A stretch of 55,660 nucleotides of DNA, from contig NZ_CAMLHF010000009.1 of the NCBI RefSeq assembly GCF_946479715.1, forward strand, positions 1 to 55,660, in the 5' to 3' direction. The stretch is from an uncultured Pedobacter sp. (GTDB taxonomy: Bacteria; Bacteroidota; Bacteroidia; Sphingobacteriales; Sphingobacteriaceae). Position numbers and translations under genes: made by a program. The notes under the pieces were generated by a model that was given only the letters and a program-made list of their open reading frames with translations, was not told where the DNA came from and searched no databases. This document shows, piece by piece, positions 17,096-25,708 of the stretch. The number at the start of each line of letters is the position of its first letter. Within the stretch, counting starts at the first letter, position 1.

Positions 17096-18105
17096 AAGCA
17101 TTAGTTTGTAATACTCCGGGGGAGTTTGAATATATAGATAAAGTATCACCAGATCTAATAGAAGGATATACAAAGCTGAAGATTAAAGCAGTAGGCATTT
17201 GTGGCACAGATTACCATGCTTATCAAGGCGTTCAGCCCTTTTTTAATTATCCCAGAATATTGGGCCACGAAATTGCTGCTGAAATTGCTGAGACTTCAAT
17301 AAAAAGCTCATTTAACATAGGGGATAAGGTAACAATAAGTCCATATTTTTATTGTGGTGAATGTATTGCTTGTCGCAATGGGAAGACAAATTGCTGTGAA
17401 ACAATGAAGGTCTGCGGTGTGCACATAGATGGAGCAATGAGTGAATACATTCTTGTTCCCGATTATGCCATAGTAGCTGGCGAAGGCTTGAGTGAAGATG
17501 AACTGGTATTGGTGGAGCCGCTCGCCATTGGCGCCCATGGTATCAGAAGAGCAAGCGTTAAGCCTGGGGAATTTGTTCTGGTTGTAGGTGCCGGTCCTAT
17601 AGGTTTAGGAACCATGGACTTTGCCAGAATAGCTGGTGCAGAAGTAATTGCTTTGGATACTAATGTACAACGTTTAGAATTTTGCAAAGATAAGCTGGGG
17701 GTAAAACATATTATAAATGCCACGTCTGACAATGTTTTTGAACGATTAAAAACGATAACAAAGGGTGATATGCCAACGGTTGTAATTGATTGTACCGGAA
17801 ATTTGAAAGCTATAAATAATGCATTTCAGTATATGGCACACGGCGCCCGTTTTGTTTTGATAGGCTTACAAAAGCAGGAAATAAGTTTTAATCACCCCGA
17901 ATTTCATAAAAGGGAAGCAACATTATTAAGTAGTCGCAATGCCCTTCCAATTGATTTTGAGCATGTGATATCGTGCATAAAAAATGGGCAGATAAAGCCA
18001 TTAAATTATATCACTCACAAACTGAAATTTGAAGAAGTAAAAGATAGGTTTTCAGACCTTCTTGCCTTTGAAAACGGTTTGGTAAAGGCCGTGATTGCAT
18101 TCTGA
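17092..18105 (+). CDS. Zinc-dependent medium-chain alcohol dehydrogenase
   Basis: The start at 17092 is set by the ATGA overlap with the reductase and by the family opening MKALVCNTPGEFEY; the longer frame to 17044 only reads into the upstream gene. The 337-residue MDR enzyme has catalytic-zinc ligands Cys37 (GICGTDYHAYQG) and His59-Glu60 (ILGHE). Structural-zinc cysteines are 88, 91, 94 and 102 (CGECIACRNGKTNCC), and the Rossmann segment is VLVVGAGPIGLG. It probably oxidises a polyol or sugar-acid intermediate in the same pathway as the reductase, for example a deoxy sugar acid, but the substrate is not proven. Confidence 0.9.
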   Translation: MKALVCNTPGEFEYIDKVSPDLIEGYTKLKIKAVGICGTDYHAYQGVQPFFNYPRILGHEIAAEIAETSIKSSFNIGDKVTISPYFYCGECIACRNGKTNCCETMKVCGVHIDGAMSEYILVPDYAIVAGEGLSEDELVLVEPLAIGAHGIRRASVKPGEFVLVVGAGPIGLGTMDFARIAGAEVIALDTNVQRLEFCKDKLGVKHIINATSDNVFERLKTITKGDMPTVVIDCTGNLKAINNAFQYMAHGARFVLIGLQKQEISFNHPEFHKREATLLSSRNALPIDFEHVISCIKNGQIKPLNYITHKLKFEEVKDRFSDLLAFENGLVKAVIAF

Positions 18106-18138
18106 CAGCAGGATTTAGAAAACCTATCCAGGAAATGT

Positions 18139-19188
18139 CTATTTGGAAATTAGCTTTTTTAATTCCATCAATAGATCAATATCTTTTTGTCTTATTTTCC
18201 CCTCTCTATTGGGAGGTGTGTTTAAAATTAAAATATTATTTTGAGCAGTAGTTATTTTATAATCCTCAGCCAATTTGTCTATGGACTTATATGTAGTGTC
18301 TTTAGTGTTATAGAACCATTTTGAACTTATGCATATAGTAGATTCCCAAGGCATATAATAATTCTCATTATCGTGAGAGAATACTTTTGGATCAGGTGTG
18401 GCTGGCAGGTATGGGTCACCTAATCTAAAGTCGCTTGGGAAATATCTGATAGGATAACCATCTTTTTGTTGAGCAGGCAAAACCATGTGTTGATCAGGAT
18501 TTCCAGGTGCCCCTATAGACCAGTTAATTCCTATTTGGCATTGTGGTTCTTTAGATTTTATTGCTTTATAAATCTCAGCAGCAGGCCATCTGGTATTTTG
18601 CTTTACCCAGCCTCCATCAAACCAAAACTCTACAACTTTAGTTTTGGTTTTCTGAGTTATAGCAATTAACTCATTGATTTGATTTACCATAAAATCATTA
18701 TAAGCTTTGTCCTTAGTTGTATCCTCCGTCTTTGCATTCTCATGCCTGTCCCATAAAGAGTAATATAATCCTAAACCTATATCGTATTTTTTGCACGCTT
18801 TCGCAACGGCTTCTATCACGTTAGTTTTGTTAGAAGAGCTATTTACATCGTAGGTGGTATATTTACTATCCCAAAGGCAAAACCCGTCATGATGCTTGGT
18901 AATAAGTATTACGTATTTCATCCCGGCATCTTTAGCGGTTTTAACCCATTGTTCTGCATCAATTGAAGATGGATTATATGAAGTTGGTGGTAATGTTCCG
19001 TCAGTCCATTCCTCATCATGGAAAGTGTTAATGCCAAAATGAATAAACATCCCGTATTTACGATTTATTTGTTCTAATTGGTATTTACCAGGTTTTGAAG
19101 AGGGAATGGGCTTTGTAATACCTTCCTGGGCAAAAGATAATTTTACTATTGCAAGCAATACTAAGGAGAATAGAGTTTGTTTTTTCAT
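18139..19188 (-). CDS. GH29 alpha-L-fucosidase, exported
   Basis: The 349 residues begin with a signal peptide ending LSFAQ and are almost entirely the GH29 catalytic barrel. Motifs include GMFIHFGINTFHDEEW, ILITKHHDGFCLWDS, the nucleophile Asp191 in EFWFDGGW, a probable acid/base region around Glu282 (YYMPWESTICIS) and the family end ILNTPPNREG. The protein is short because the usual C-terminal beta-sandwich is missing. It would release L-fucose from glycans in the periplasm or outside. The AKR-dehydrogenase operon with its AraC regulator lies immediately downstream in convergent orientation, which supports a fucose locus. Confidence 0.93.
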   Translation of the reverse strand: MKKQTLFSLVLLAIVKLSFAQEGITKPIPSSKPGKYQLEQINRKYGMFIHFGINTFHDEEWTDGTLPPTSYNPSSIDAEQWVKTAKDAGMKYVILITKHHDGFCLWDSKYTTYDVNSSSNKTNVIEAVAKACKKYDIGLGLYYSLWDRHENAKTEDTTKDKAYNDFMVNQINELIAITQKTKTKVVEFWFDGGWVKQNTRWPAAEIYKAIKSKEPQCQIGINWSIGAPGNPDQHMVLPAQQKDGYPIRYFPSDFRLGDPYLPATPDPKVFSHDNENYYMPWESTICISSKWFYNTKDTTYKSIDKLAEDYKITTAQNNILILNTPPNREGKIRQKDIDLLMELKKLISK

Positions 19189-19309
19189 CTAGTGGTTCAA
19201 ATTTTGGTTCATCTTGATAATTCACCTGACCTGATAAATATTAAGCTTGGTGAATCGAAAGTTAAGGAAGTAATTTGGCAAATCAGATCTTTTATAAGCA
19301 CTTAAAACT

Positions 19310-19325
19310 GCGCAAACGTTTGTGT
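19310..19325. promoter_or_regulatory. LacI-like operator palindrome
   Basis: The 10-bp perfect palindrome CAAACGTTTG (19313-19322), with a central CG, sits in GCGCAAACGTTTGTGT and resembles operators of LacI-family sugar repressors. It is 122 bases from the fucosidase start and about 475 from the next gene. A TATGTTTA box on the plus strand begins at 19330. No LacI gene is in the window. Confidence 0.45.
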
Positions 19326-19582
19326 ATAATATGTTTAAGCGCATATTTTGCCCTTTTATTTGGGTTTTTGAAATATTGATGCTGATGTAGAATTATTGCA
19401 CTGAATAGAATGTTAATTAAAAGTTAATGTTTGTGTTTTTTGAAACTTGATTTAATCTTTTTAATTCTTAAAATCTAGTTTGCCTAAACCATGTTTTAAT
19501 CTAAATTCTCAATGAATAAGTTATTTTTCATTGTGATTATTATGTTACGTTATTTTAATTATCTATTTGTCAGGTGTTTAAA

Positions 19583-19630
19583 ACAAAGTATTAATTTTAT
19601 TACAAAGTAATATATAAAAGTTATAACTTT
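19583..19630. repeat. ACAAAGTA repeats and 14-bp palindrome
   Basis: ACAAAGTA occurs at 19583-19590 and 19602-19609 (19 bases apart). The perfect palindrome AAAGTTATAACTTT follows at 19617-19630. They sit about 55-100 bases upstream of the candidate -7 box of the haloperoxidase operon and could be activator sites. The surrounding AT bias makes chance occurrence possible. Confidence 0.3.
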
Positions 19631-19683
19631 ATTAATGCTATATCGATTTTCCTTTATACTCGCAAGAATATGTTAGTGTAAGT

Positions 19684-19691
19684 TAACTTTG
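19684..19691 (+). promoter_or_regulatory. Candidate -7 box (TAACTTTG) for the haloperoxidase operon
   Basis: TAACTTTG fits TAnnTTTG. A start of transcription near 19697 would give a leader of about 100 bases containing A-rich sequence. A -33 TTG is not obvious, suggesting an activated promoter. Confidence 0.5.
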
Positions 19692-19799
19692 TTAAGCAGA
19701 AAACCAAACTAACCAAATTATAACTATGTGTAATTGTATGAAATTTTATGTGCCTTTGGCATGTTCAGGTATTTTGTGGTGCACTTTTATCACGAAAAT

Positions 19800-22700
19800 A
19801 TGAAGAGACTTTACTACCCAGTTATTTTTATTTTAATGTTTTCGGCTTGTAAGCAATCAACAAAAGATGCAGCAAATGCAGTCGCCGAAAATCCCTTGTT
19901 TAAACTGTTGGATTCTGCACAAACCAATGTTCTTTTCGCAAATAATATCAAAGAAACCTTTGAACGAAATGTTTTTAACTACCCGGCTTTCTATAATGGT
20001 TCAGGTGTTTCTATAGGAGATTTAAATAACGACGGGCTGGAGGATATATATTTTTCCGGTAACATGACATCGAATAAACTTTACTTAAATAGAGGTAATA
20101 TGAAGTTCGAAGATGTGACAGCTATTGCAGGAGTTACCGGGAGGGTAGAAGGATGGAAAAACGGAATCAATATGGCTGATGTTAATGGCGACGGGTTATT
20201 GGACATCTACATATGCTATTCAGGCAAATATCCTGGTGAGAACAGAAAAAATCAATTGTTCATTAATAAGGGGCTAACGGAAAAAGGCATTCCTCAGTTT
20301 AAAGATGAGGCTGAAATTTATGGAGTAGCGGATTCTTCTTACAGTACACAATCCTATTTTTTTGATTATGATAAAGATGGGGATTTGGACATGTTACTCG
20401 TAAATGAGAACATTAGGGTACTTACCGAACTTGATGATATTACTATTCAAGAGCTTCAAAAAACTCCAGATAATATGTCTGGAACCAAATTGTTTAGAAA
20501 CGAAGGAGGACATTTTAAAGATGTTACCATTAAGGCAGGCCTGCATAGTTCAGTATTGTCTTACGGATTGTCTGCGGCTACCTCTGATGTTAATGGAGAT
20601 GGATGGCCAGACATATACGTTTCAAACGACTATTCTATACAAGATCGATTATATATCAACAATAGAGATGGGACATTTACTGATCAATTAACCTCAAATC
20701 TTCGTCATATTTCTATGTATTCAATGGGAAACAATGTTGTAGATATAAATAATGATGGGTTAATGGATATTTATACGCTTGATATGATTCCTGAAGATAA
20801 TCATCGCCAAAAACTGCTCCAGGGATTTGATAACTATGAGTTTTTTGAGTTGAATTTGCGTAATGGTTTGTATTATCAATACATGCGTAATATGTTTCAT
20901 ATAAATAATGGTAATGGAACATTTAGTGAAGTAGGCCAATTGGCAGGTGTTTCTAACACTGACTGGAGCTGGGCACCTTTGTTTGCTGACTTTGATAATG
21001 ATGGTTGGAAAGATCTTTTTGTAACCAATGGTTATCTTCATGACTTTACCAATATGGATGTGGTAAAGTATAATGCCAATTATTTCAATAGTATAAATGG
21101 TAATGTTGAACCCCGACATATTTTAGATATGTTGAGCAAATTGCCATCTTCTGATGTAAAGAACTATATCTATAAAAATAAAGGTGGTTTTGATTTTGCA
21201 AATAAGTCTTTTGACTGGGGGGTAGTTATTCCATCAAATAGTAACGGGGCAGCATATGCTGACCTCGATAACGATGGGGATCTGGATCTGATCGTTAATA
21301 ATATAAATAAACCAGCCTTTATTTATCAGAACCAGGGAGACTCGACCACTCATTATCTGAAAATAAAACTGGCCGGATTAAAGCAAAATACCAAGGGAAT
21401 AGGAGCTAAAGTTACTATCTATTCAGATGATAAGCTTCAGTCTTTAGAGCAAATGCCTTCCAGAGGTTATTTATCAAGCGTTTCGCCAATCTTGCATTTT
21501 GGATTAGGTAAGAAAAACACAATTGACTCAATATTAGTGGTCTGGCAAAGTGGTAAAAAGCAAGTTTTGGCCAAAGTTAAGGCTGATCAGTTATTGCTGT
21601 TAAATGAAAAGGACGCATTGGAAAATTACATTCCACCAGGTATTAAACCTACATTATTTAAAGAAGTGGTATCGCCAATAGACTTTGCTAAAAGTAAGAA
21701 TGGTATCAACGACTTTAAGCGTCAACCATTAATGACCAATCCTCAATCTTTTGTTGGGCCTTGCATGGCAAAAGGCGATGTAAATAAAGATGGCCTGGAA
21801 GATGTTTATGTAGGAGGAAATAAGAATGAACCAGGTGTATTATATATCCAGCAGAAAAACGGCAGGTTTATTAAAAATCAAAAACCTTTTGAAGGTGATA
21901 AGGATAATGAAGATGCAGATGCAGTTTTCTTTGATGCTAACAGCGATGGTTTTACCGATCTGTATGTTGTAAGCGGTGGATATCATAGTTTTAATGTTGC
22001 TGACCCATTATTGCAAGATCGTTTATATATTAATGATGGAAAGGGGAATCTTGTAAAATCAACCGGCGCGCTTCCTGAAATGCATGTGAGTAAAAGTTGT
22101 GTACGTGTAACTGACTTTAATGGAGATGGACATTTAGATGTTTTTGTTGGAGGCCGGGTAATCCCGGGTCTTTATCCAGAATCACCTAAGAGTTACCTTT
22201 TAATAAATGATGGTAAAGGTCATTTTACAGATCAATTAAGTCGTATTTGTCCTGAATTAAATCAAGGAGGGATGATTACTGACGCGGCGTGGATAGATTT
22301 AAATGGAGATAAAAAACCCGATTTAGTTACTATAGGAGAGTGGATGCCGGTTAACGCATTCATTAACACAGACGGAAAATTAGTAAATAAAACCAAAAGC
22401 TATTTCGATAAGGAATATAGTGGTTGGTGGAATAAACTTCAGGTAGGTGATTTTAACGGGGATGGCAAACCAGATTTAATTGCTGGAAATCTTGGGTTAA
22501 ATAGCCAATGTAAAGTCAGCGATAAAGAACCTGCAGAAATGTATTATAAAGACTTTGATGATAATGGTGCCATTGATCCTATTTTATGCTTTTATCTGAT
22601 GGGGAAGAGCTTCCCTTATATAACGAGGGATGAATTATTAGATCAGATGAGTATAATGAGGCCACGGTTCTCAAATTATGCAAGCTATGCCGATGCGACA

Positions 22701-23120
22701 TTGAAAGATGTATTTACAGCAGATGAATTGAAGGGAGCTAAATATTTAAAGGCCAACTGCCTTAAAACTACTTATTTTCAGAGTGGGCCCGACGGACGTT
22801 TTCATGAAAAGGATTTGCCTGTTGAAGCACAAATGGCTCCGATTTATACCATTACTTCAATTGATTACGACGCAGATGGTCATAAAGACCTGTTATTGTG
22901 CGGCAATATGAATCAGGCCAGACTTCGCTTCGGAAAATATGATGCTAATTATGGAATACTATTAAAAGGTAACGGTAAGGGTAGTTTTAGCTATATACCT
23001 CAGTATGTATCCGGCTTTAAGTTACAAGGAGATGTTAGAAGTGTAATCGAGATCAACAATACGATTGTTTTTGGCATTAATCAACAAGGTGCAAAAGCCT
23101 ATCAGTTAAAAGGAAAATAG
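19800..23120 (+). CDS. Double FG-GAP/VCBS propeller lipoprotein with central ASPIC/UnbV domain
   Basis: The ATG at 19800 yields a lipoprotein signal with lipobox FSAC (Cys17); the open frame starting at 19734 lacks a sensible leader. The 1106-residue protein shows 14 Asp-rich calcium-binding-like repeats of the form DxNxDGxxDIY. Seven lie in the first half (about 60-520), beginning DLNNDGLED. An ASPIC/UnbV segment follows (about 540-590, RGYLSSVSPILHFGLG), then seven more in the second half (about 640-1090), beginning DVNKDGLED. Two seven-bladed integrin-alpha-like propellers therefore flank the ASPIC domain. It is probably anchored in the outer membrane and binds ligands or proteins. It is first in an operon with the haloperoxidase-like protein (16-base gap) and the barrel. 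Confidence 0.92.
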   Translation: MKRLYYPVIFILMFSACKQSTKDAANAVAENPLFKLLDSAQTNVLFANNIKETFERNVFNYPAFYNGSGVSIGDLNNDGLEDIYFSGNMTSNKLYLNRGNMKFEDVTAIAGVTGRVEGWKNGINMADVNGDGLLDIYICYSGKYPGENRKNQLFINKGLTEKGIPQFKDEAEIYGVADSSYSTQSYFFDYDKDGDLDMLLVNENIRVLTELDDITIQELQKTPDNMSGTKLFRNEGGHFKDVTIKAGLHSSVLSYGLSAATSDVNGDGWPDIYVSNDYSIQDRLYINNRDGTFTDQLTSNLRHISMYSMGNNVVDINNDGLMDIYTLDMIPEDNHRQKLLQGFDNYEFFELNLRNGLYYQYMRNMFHINNGNGTFSEVGQLAGVSNTDWSWAPLFADFDNDGWKDLFVTNGYLHDFTNMDVVKYNANYFNSINGNVEPRHILDMLSKLPSSDVKNYIYKNKGGFDFANKSFDWGVVIPSNSNGAAYADLDNDGDLDLIVNNINKPAFIYQNQGDSTTHYLKIKLAGLKQNTKGIGAKVTIYSDDKLQSLEQMPSRGYLSSVSPILHFGLGKKNTIDSILVVWQSGKKQVLAKVKADQLLLLNEKDALENYIPPGIKPTLFKEVVSPIDFAKSKNGINDFKRQPLMTNPQSFVGPCMAKGDVNKDGLEDVYVGGNKNEPGVLYIQQKNGRFIKNQKPFEGDKDNEDADAVFFDANSDGFTDLYVVSGGYHSFNVADPLLQDRLYINDGKGNLVKSTGALPEMHVSKSCVRVTDFNGDGHLDVFVGGRVIPGLYPESPKSYLLINDGKGHFTDQLSRICPELNQGGMITDAAWIDLNGDKKPDLVTIGEWMPVNAFINTDGKLVNKTKSYFDKEYSGWWNKLQVGDFNGDGKPDLIAGNLGLNSQCKVSDKEPAEMYYKDFDDNGAIDPILCFYLMGKSFPYITRDELLDQMSIMRPRFSNYASYADATLKDVFTADELKGAKYLKANCLKTTYFQSGPDGRFHEKDLPVEAQMAPIYTITSIDYDADGHKDLLLCGNMNQARLRFGKYDANYGILLKGNGKGSFSYIPQYVSGFKLQGDVRSVIEINNTIVFGINQQGAKAYQLKGK

Positions 23121-23136
23121 AACCACTATTATTTAT

Positions 23137-24456
23137 ATGAGAAAACTATTGTTTTTTAGTTTGTGTGTAATATGCTTTGCCGCATGCCGCAACAAAGGTA
23201 AGTCGCCGGAACTTAGTAATAGGGATATTGCTAAAGTCCTGGATGAAATGACTTCACTTATGATCCATGACGTAACAAATCCTCCGCTTGCTGCCCGATT
23301 TTTTACTTATGCAAGTCTTTCCGGCTATGAGGTAGTTGTACAAAATGACTCTAATTGTATTTCAATGAAGGGGATATTGAATGACTATCCAGAAATTATA
23401 AAACCATCTGTTCCCGGAAATCATTCTTATCAGTTGAGCGCTATTTTGGCTATGATTGCGACGGCAAAGAAAATGCAACCATCAGGAAGTTTGTTTGAAA
23501 AATATGAGCAATCATTTTTAGATTCCTGTAAAAAAATAGGGTTTTCTAACGAGGTTATTGAGAATTCTAAATTATATGCTCAGCAAGTAAGTAAACAAAT
23601 ATTAGGTTATGCCAAGGCAGATAAGTATAACAAGATCAGCAACTACCCACGATATACACCTCTAAATACAGAAGGCAGCTGGTATCCAACTCCACCAGCT
23701 TATTTTCCACCGGTTGAGCCGTATTTTAATACGATACGTCCATTTGCAATAGATTCCTGCTCTCAATTTAAACCAGTACCCCCTGTTCCTTTTTCTAAAG
23801 ATAAAAAGTCGGCGTTTTATAAAATGATGTTGGGTAATTATGTAGAAGGAGGAGCGGGATTAACGCCAGAACACAGAGCCATAGCTGCATTTTGGGATTG
23901 CAACCCTTTTGCATTAAAAAGTGATGGACATTTGTTAACCGGTATGAAAAAAATCTCTCCGGGAGCACATTGGATAGGTATAGCAGGAATTGCATGTAAG
24001 CAGTCGAAGTTTAATTTCTCTAAATCTTTAGAAGTGTATACCATGGTATCTGTTGGTTTAACGGATAGTTTTATTAGCTGCTGGGACGAGAAATTCAGAA
24101 GTAATAGGATACGACCTGAAACCGCTATTAGGAGCTATATTGATCCCAAATGGAAACCACTACTGCAAACTCCACCATTTCCAGAGTATTTAAGTGGGCA
24201 TTCTTGTATTTCGGCTACGTCTTCTGTTATACTCACCCACTATTTTGGTGATAATTACCATTATACTGATGATGTAGAAGAAAAATATGGTTTGCCATCC
24301 AGAAAATTCACCTCATTTAAAGAAGCTGCAAAAGAAGGAGCAATGAGTAGGTATTGGGGAGGCATCCATTTTATGGACGCTATAGAAAATGGAATGACTA
24401 CTGGCTTTGGTGTTGGGGAATTGGTCATCTCGAAATTGAAAGCTAAACAGTCTTAA
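23137..24456 (+). CDS. Vanadium-dependent haloperoxidase-like lipoprotein (PAP2 superfamily)
   Basis: The 439 residues start with a lipoprotein signal and lipobox FAAC (Cys17). All residues that hold vanadate in fungal and algal haloperoxidases are present with the right spacing: Lys319-x6-Arg326-Pro (KFRSNRIRPE), Ser353-Gly354-His355 (EYLSGHS), and Arg405-x5-His411 (SRYWGGIHF). The N-terminal 300 residues are helical, as in bacterial V-haloperoxidase relatives. Such enzymes oxidise halides with hydrogen peroxide, but the same fold can be a phosphatase, and halide specificity is not deducible. It is the second gene of the operon, between the propeller lipoprotein and the outer-membrane barrel. 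Confidence 0.9.
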   Translation: MRKLLFFSLCVICFAACRNKGKSPELSNRDIAKVLDEMTSLMIHDVTNPPLAARFFTYASLSGYEVVVQNDSNCISMKGILNDYPEIIKPSVPGNHSYQLSAILAMIATAKKMQPSGSLFEKYEQSFLDSCKKIGFSNEVIENSKLYAQQVSKQILGYAKADKYNKISNYPRYTPLNTEGSWYPTPPAYFPPVEPYFNTIRPFAIDSCSQFKPVPPVPFSKDKKSAFYKMMLGNYVEGGAGLTPEHRAIAAFWDCNPFALKSDGHLLTGMKKISPGAHWIGIAGIACKQSKFNFSKSLEVYTMVSVGLTDSFISCWDEKFRSNRIRPETAIRSYIDPKWKPLLQTPPFPEYLSGHSCISATSSVILTHYFGDNYHYTDDVEEKYGLPSRKFTSFKEAAKEGAMSRYWGGIHFMDAIENGMTTGFGVGELVISKLKAKQS

Positions 24457-24498
24457 AAATAAACCAAACAAACTAAATTTTTAACCTAAAAATCAATT

Positions 24499-25593
24499 AT
24501 GAAAAAAATCTTTACCACGCTCGCTATTGTTTTAATCACCGCTAAAGTTTTTTCCCAGGGATGTGTAGCGATCCGAAGCACCGGAGGGATTTGTGCAATG
24601 ACAGAACATCCTGATAGTTCGCTAACATCTGATGGCGGAAGTTGGGTTTTGAATATGAACACGCGGTATTTCATGTCAAATAAGCATTTCAAAGGTGATG
24701 TTTATCAAAAAGAGAGGATCAAGGCTGGGAATGAAGTTATCAACCATCAGTTTGCTACTGATCTTTCCCTGATTCGAGTATTCAATAGCCGTTGGTCTGC
24801 AATGATAGATGTTCCAATTATCTCCAATGCCAGGTCTTCCAAGTATGAGCATAACGCACCACCAAATCTTAATGACGAAAGACATAGTATGCACTCATTT
24901 GGATTGGGTGACATTCGGGTAGCAGCTTATCGTTGGTTGTTTAATCCTGCAACCAGTCCAAAAGCAAATGTTCAGGTAGGATTAGGGATTAAATTTGCCA
25001 CTGGTGTTTACGATTATCAGGATTATTGGCAAAATGTTGGCCCTGGTAAAAAGCCAGAACTACGTACTGTAGATCAATCAATTCAATTGGGGGATGGTGG
25101 CACAGGCTTAACTCTGGAAATTAATTCCTTTGCTAACATAAAAAACAACCTGGGTTTGTATGCAAATGCTTTTTATTTAAGTAATCCACGTCAGAATAAT
25201 GGAGTAAGAACCTATCGCGAGTTAGTTAGCCCAGCATTGGCTAACGAGGCAATTAGTAGTGTTCCAGATCAGTTTATGGCAAGGTTAGGGGCCAACTATG
25301 CTTTGAATAAATTAGTCGTTTCTGCAGGTGGACGAATTGAAGGTATTCCAATTCATGACGTTATTGGTGGAAGTGGAGATTTCCGCAGACCAGGATATGT
25401 TATTTCAGTTGAACCAAGCCTTACTTATCAATTAAGCAAGATAAATATTTATGCTTCGGTACCTGCTGCAGTATACAGAAAAAGAACTCAAAGTGTTACT
25501 GACAGAGCACGTTCAACTGCGACAACATTTGTAAACGGAGATGCTGCATTTGCTGATTATTCTATCAATTTAGGAATTTCTTTCAGACTGTAA
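24499..25593 (+). CDS. Outer-membrane beta-barrel protein of unknown family
   Basis: The 364 residues begin with a signal peptide ending KVFSQ. Alternating amphipathic strands run through the protein, and it ends LGISFRL, consistent with a C-terminal outer-membrane insertion signal. Directly after the cleavage site is GCVAIRSTGGIC. Cys22 and Cys32 are the only cysteines in the mature chain and could form a disulfide in an N-terminal plug or collar. I do not recognise a named family; it could be a porin or substrate channel for the haloperoxidase operon. It follows the haloperoxidase gene by 42 bases, and a strong terminator ends the operon 14 bases after its stop. Confidence 0.8.
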   Translation: MKKIFTTLAIVLITAKVFSQGCVAIRSTGGICAMTEHPDSSLTSDGGSWVLNMNTRYFMSNKHFKGDVYQKERIKAGNEVINHQFATDLSLIRVFNSRWSAMIDVPIISNARSSKYEHNAPPNLNDERHSMHSFGLGDIRVAAYRWLFNPATSPKANVQVGLGIKFATGVYDYQDYWQNVGPGKKPELRTVDQSIQLGDGGTGLTLEINSFANIKNNLGLYANAFYLSNPRQNNGVRTYRELVSPALANEAISSVPDQFMARLGANYALNKLVVSAGGRIEGIPIHDVIGGSGDFRRPGYVISVEPSLTYQLSKINIYASVPAAVYRKRTQSVTDRARSTATTFVNGDAAFADYSINLGISFRL

Positions 25594-25607
25594 TAATTTG
25601 AATAGAT

Positions 25608-25650
25608 AGCTGTCCATAAAGCACAATCGTGCATTATGGACAGCTTTTTT
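25608..25650 (+). terminator. Strong intrinsic terminator of the haloperoxidase operon
   Basis: A 12-bp perfect outer stem (25608-25619 with 25634-25645) continues through one A-A mismatch into a 4-bp GCAC/GTGC inner stem with loop AATC. A run of T follows. It separates the first exported-protein operon from the cytochrome gene. Confidence 0.93.
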
Positions 25651-25708
25651 GTTTCTATGACTTTGGTAAGTGAATATATAATTGTAATTTGAAGGAAACT
25701 AAACACAA

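Larger units (their letters stand above)
19189..19799. other. Long regulatory intergenic region (611 bases)
   Basis: This is the only gene-free stretch over 300 bases. It separates the leftward fucosidase from the rightward haloperoxidase operon and is very AT-rich. It holds a LacI-like palindrome (19313-19322), two ACAAAGTA repeats, a 14-bp palindrome and a -7-like box (19684-19691), followed by an A-rich leader resembling Bacteroidota 5' UTRs. No credible ORF or structured RNA was recognised. Confidence 0.7.

Noticed and set aside
12694..19188. A full polysaccharide utilisation locus around GH172 and GH29
   Set aside because: No SusC/SusD pair or hybrid two-component sensor is present.
20760..21119. 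A 119-residue open frame antisense to the propeller lipoprotein
   Set aside because: It lies inside strongly coding repeats on the other strand and has unnatural composition (rich in Ile, Thr, His); it is a shadow of the real gene.
19800..23120. Possible DNA repeat array in the propeller gene
   Set aside because: The repetition is at the protein level (DxNxDG blades with diverged codons), not a DNA repeat or CRISPR.
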